In this document: one piece after another, positions 6,076-6,151 of the stretch
How the letters are laid out: each line of letters opens with the position of its first letter
Position numbering within the stretch: the stretch's first letter is position 1
Source: Chitinophagaceae bacterium
Lineage (GTDB): Bacteria > Bacteroidota > Bacteroidia > Chitinophagales > Chitinophagaceae
Direction of reading: 5' to 3'
Length of the DNA stretch: 6,151 nt
Assembly: GCA_947447815.1 (NCBI GenBank)
Contig: CANFLJ010000125.1
Location: 1 to 6,151, forward strand
Notes under the pieces: generated by a model
Seen by the model: the letters and a program-made list of their open reading frames with translations, nothing else
The model's database searches: none
What the model was told of the DNA's origin: nothing
Position numbers and translations under genes: made by a program

Positions 6076-6151
6076 CTAGTCTTTATTTTTTGTTCTACTA
6101 TTCCCTATCCAATGAAACAGAATTTTTTCAAGTGGTTGGTGTCTCACCAAC
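6076..6151 (-). CDS. Possible C-terminal end of a minus-strand gene (partial, uncertain)
   Basis: One minus-strand frame is open from the right edge for 24 codons (LVRHQPLEKILFHW..., ending in a charged tail SRTKNKD) to a TAG at 6078-6076. The other two minus frames close at once. The stop lies about 56 bases ahead of the strong minus-strand terminator, and this is the main reason to believe it. The reading is too short to name a family; the P-L-E motif recalls the C-terminal segment of some DUF418-type membrane proteins, but that is a guess. It conflicts with the plus-strand start proposed at 6112, so at most one of them is real. Confidence 0.33.
   Translation of the reverse strand, partial: LVRHQPLEKILFHWIGNSRTKNKD
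6112..6151 (+). CDS. Possible start of a plus-strand gene (partial, uncertain)
   Basis: An ATG at 6112 opens a frame reading MKQNFFKWLVSHQ up to the window edge, which looks like an ordinary protein N-terminus with basic and aromatic residues. A TATTTTTTG slightly upstream on the plus strand resembles the Bacteroidota -7 element with one extra base. Against it, the minus-strand terminator just to the left implies transcription in the opposite direction, and only 13 codons are visible. I consider it less likely than the overlapping minus-strand gene end. Confidence 0.2.
   Translation, partial: MKQNFFKWLVSHQ
6135..6151. repeat. Perfect inverted repeat at the right edge
   Basis: GTTGGTG (6135-6141) and CACCAAC (6145-6151) are exact reverse complements around TCT, ending on the last base of the window. 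The stem may continue outside: if the next bases mirror those at 6134 and leftward, it would become a long hairpin. It lies inside both of the short coding candidates proposed here, so it may be a coincidence of codon choice. Confidence 0.45.

Overview
The window looks like AT-rich chromosomal DNA from a member of the Bacteroidota, most likely Chitinophagaceae or a close relative. Four signs point there: a periplasmic beta-propeller (Reg_prop/Y_Y_Y) sensor kinase paired with a LytTR response regulator; a secreted modular protein with Ig-like and MBG-type modules; signal peptides that leave Gln at the predicted mature N-terminus; and no Shine-Dalgarno sequences ahead of A/T-rich start regions. 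The genus call is inference from family habits; no rRNA or tRNA gene is present to anchor it.

Layout, in the direction of transcription (minus strand, right to left). At 6021-6151 there may be the end of a minus-strand gene, or alternatively the start of a plus-strand gene. A convincing minus-strand intrinsic terminator follows at 5986-6020. A gene-free spacer (5670-5985) holds a short period-8 tandem repeat and a weak promoter candidate. Then comes a tight two-gene operon: a 1039-residue membrane sensor histidine kinase (5669-2550) and, 11 bases further on, a 247-residue receiver-LytTR response regulator (2538-1795). A 436-base spacer (1794-1359) contains a second array of the same period-8 repeat type, a weak hairpin, a run of three back-to-back inverted repeats and a second weak promoter candidate. 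It leads into a secreted protein gene (1358 to the left edge, unfinished) that begins with an arabinofuranosidase-B-like concanavalin-type domain followed by Ig-like and MBG-type modules.

How they may work together: the kinase would sense an unknown periplasmic ligand with its propeller and Y_Y_Y domain and pass phosphate from the HHRVKNN histidine box to Asp55 of the regulator, whose LytTR domain binds DNA. The architecture resembles the hybrid two-component sensors of Bacteroidota glycan-use loci, but is split into two proteins and uses LytTR instead of an AraC-type output. The neighbouring secreted gene is a natural candidate target, but nothing in the sequence proves it. No CRISPR array, insertion sequence, integrase, tRNA or rRNA was seen. 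I did not find a clearly new biological system; the most unusual items are the inverted-repeat cluster and the paired period-8 repeats.
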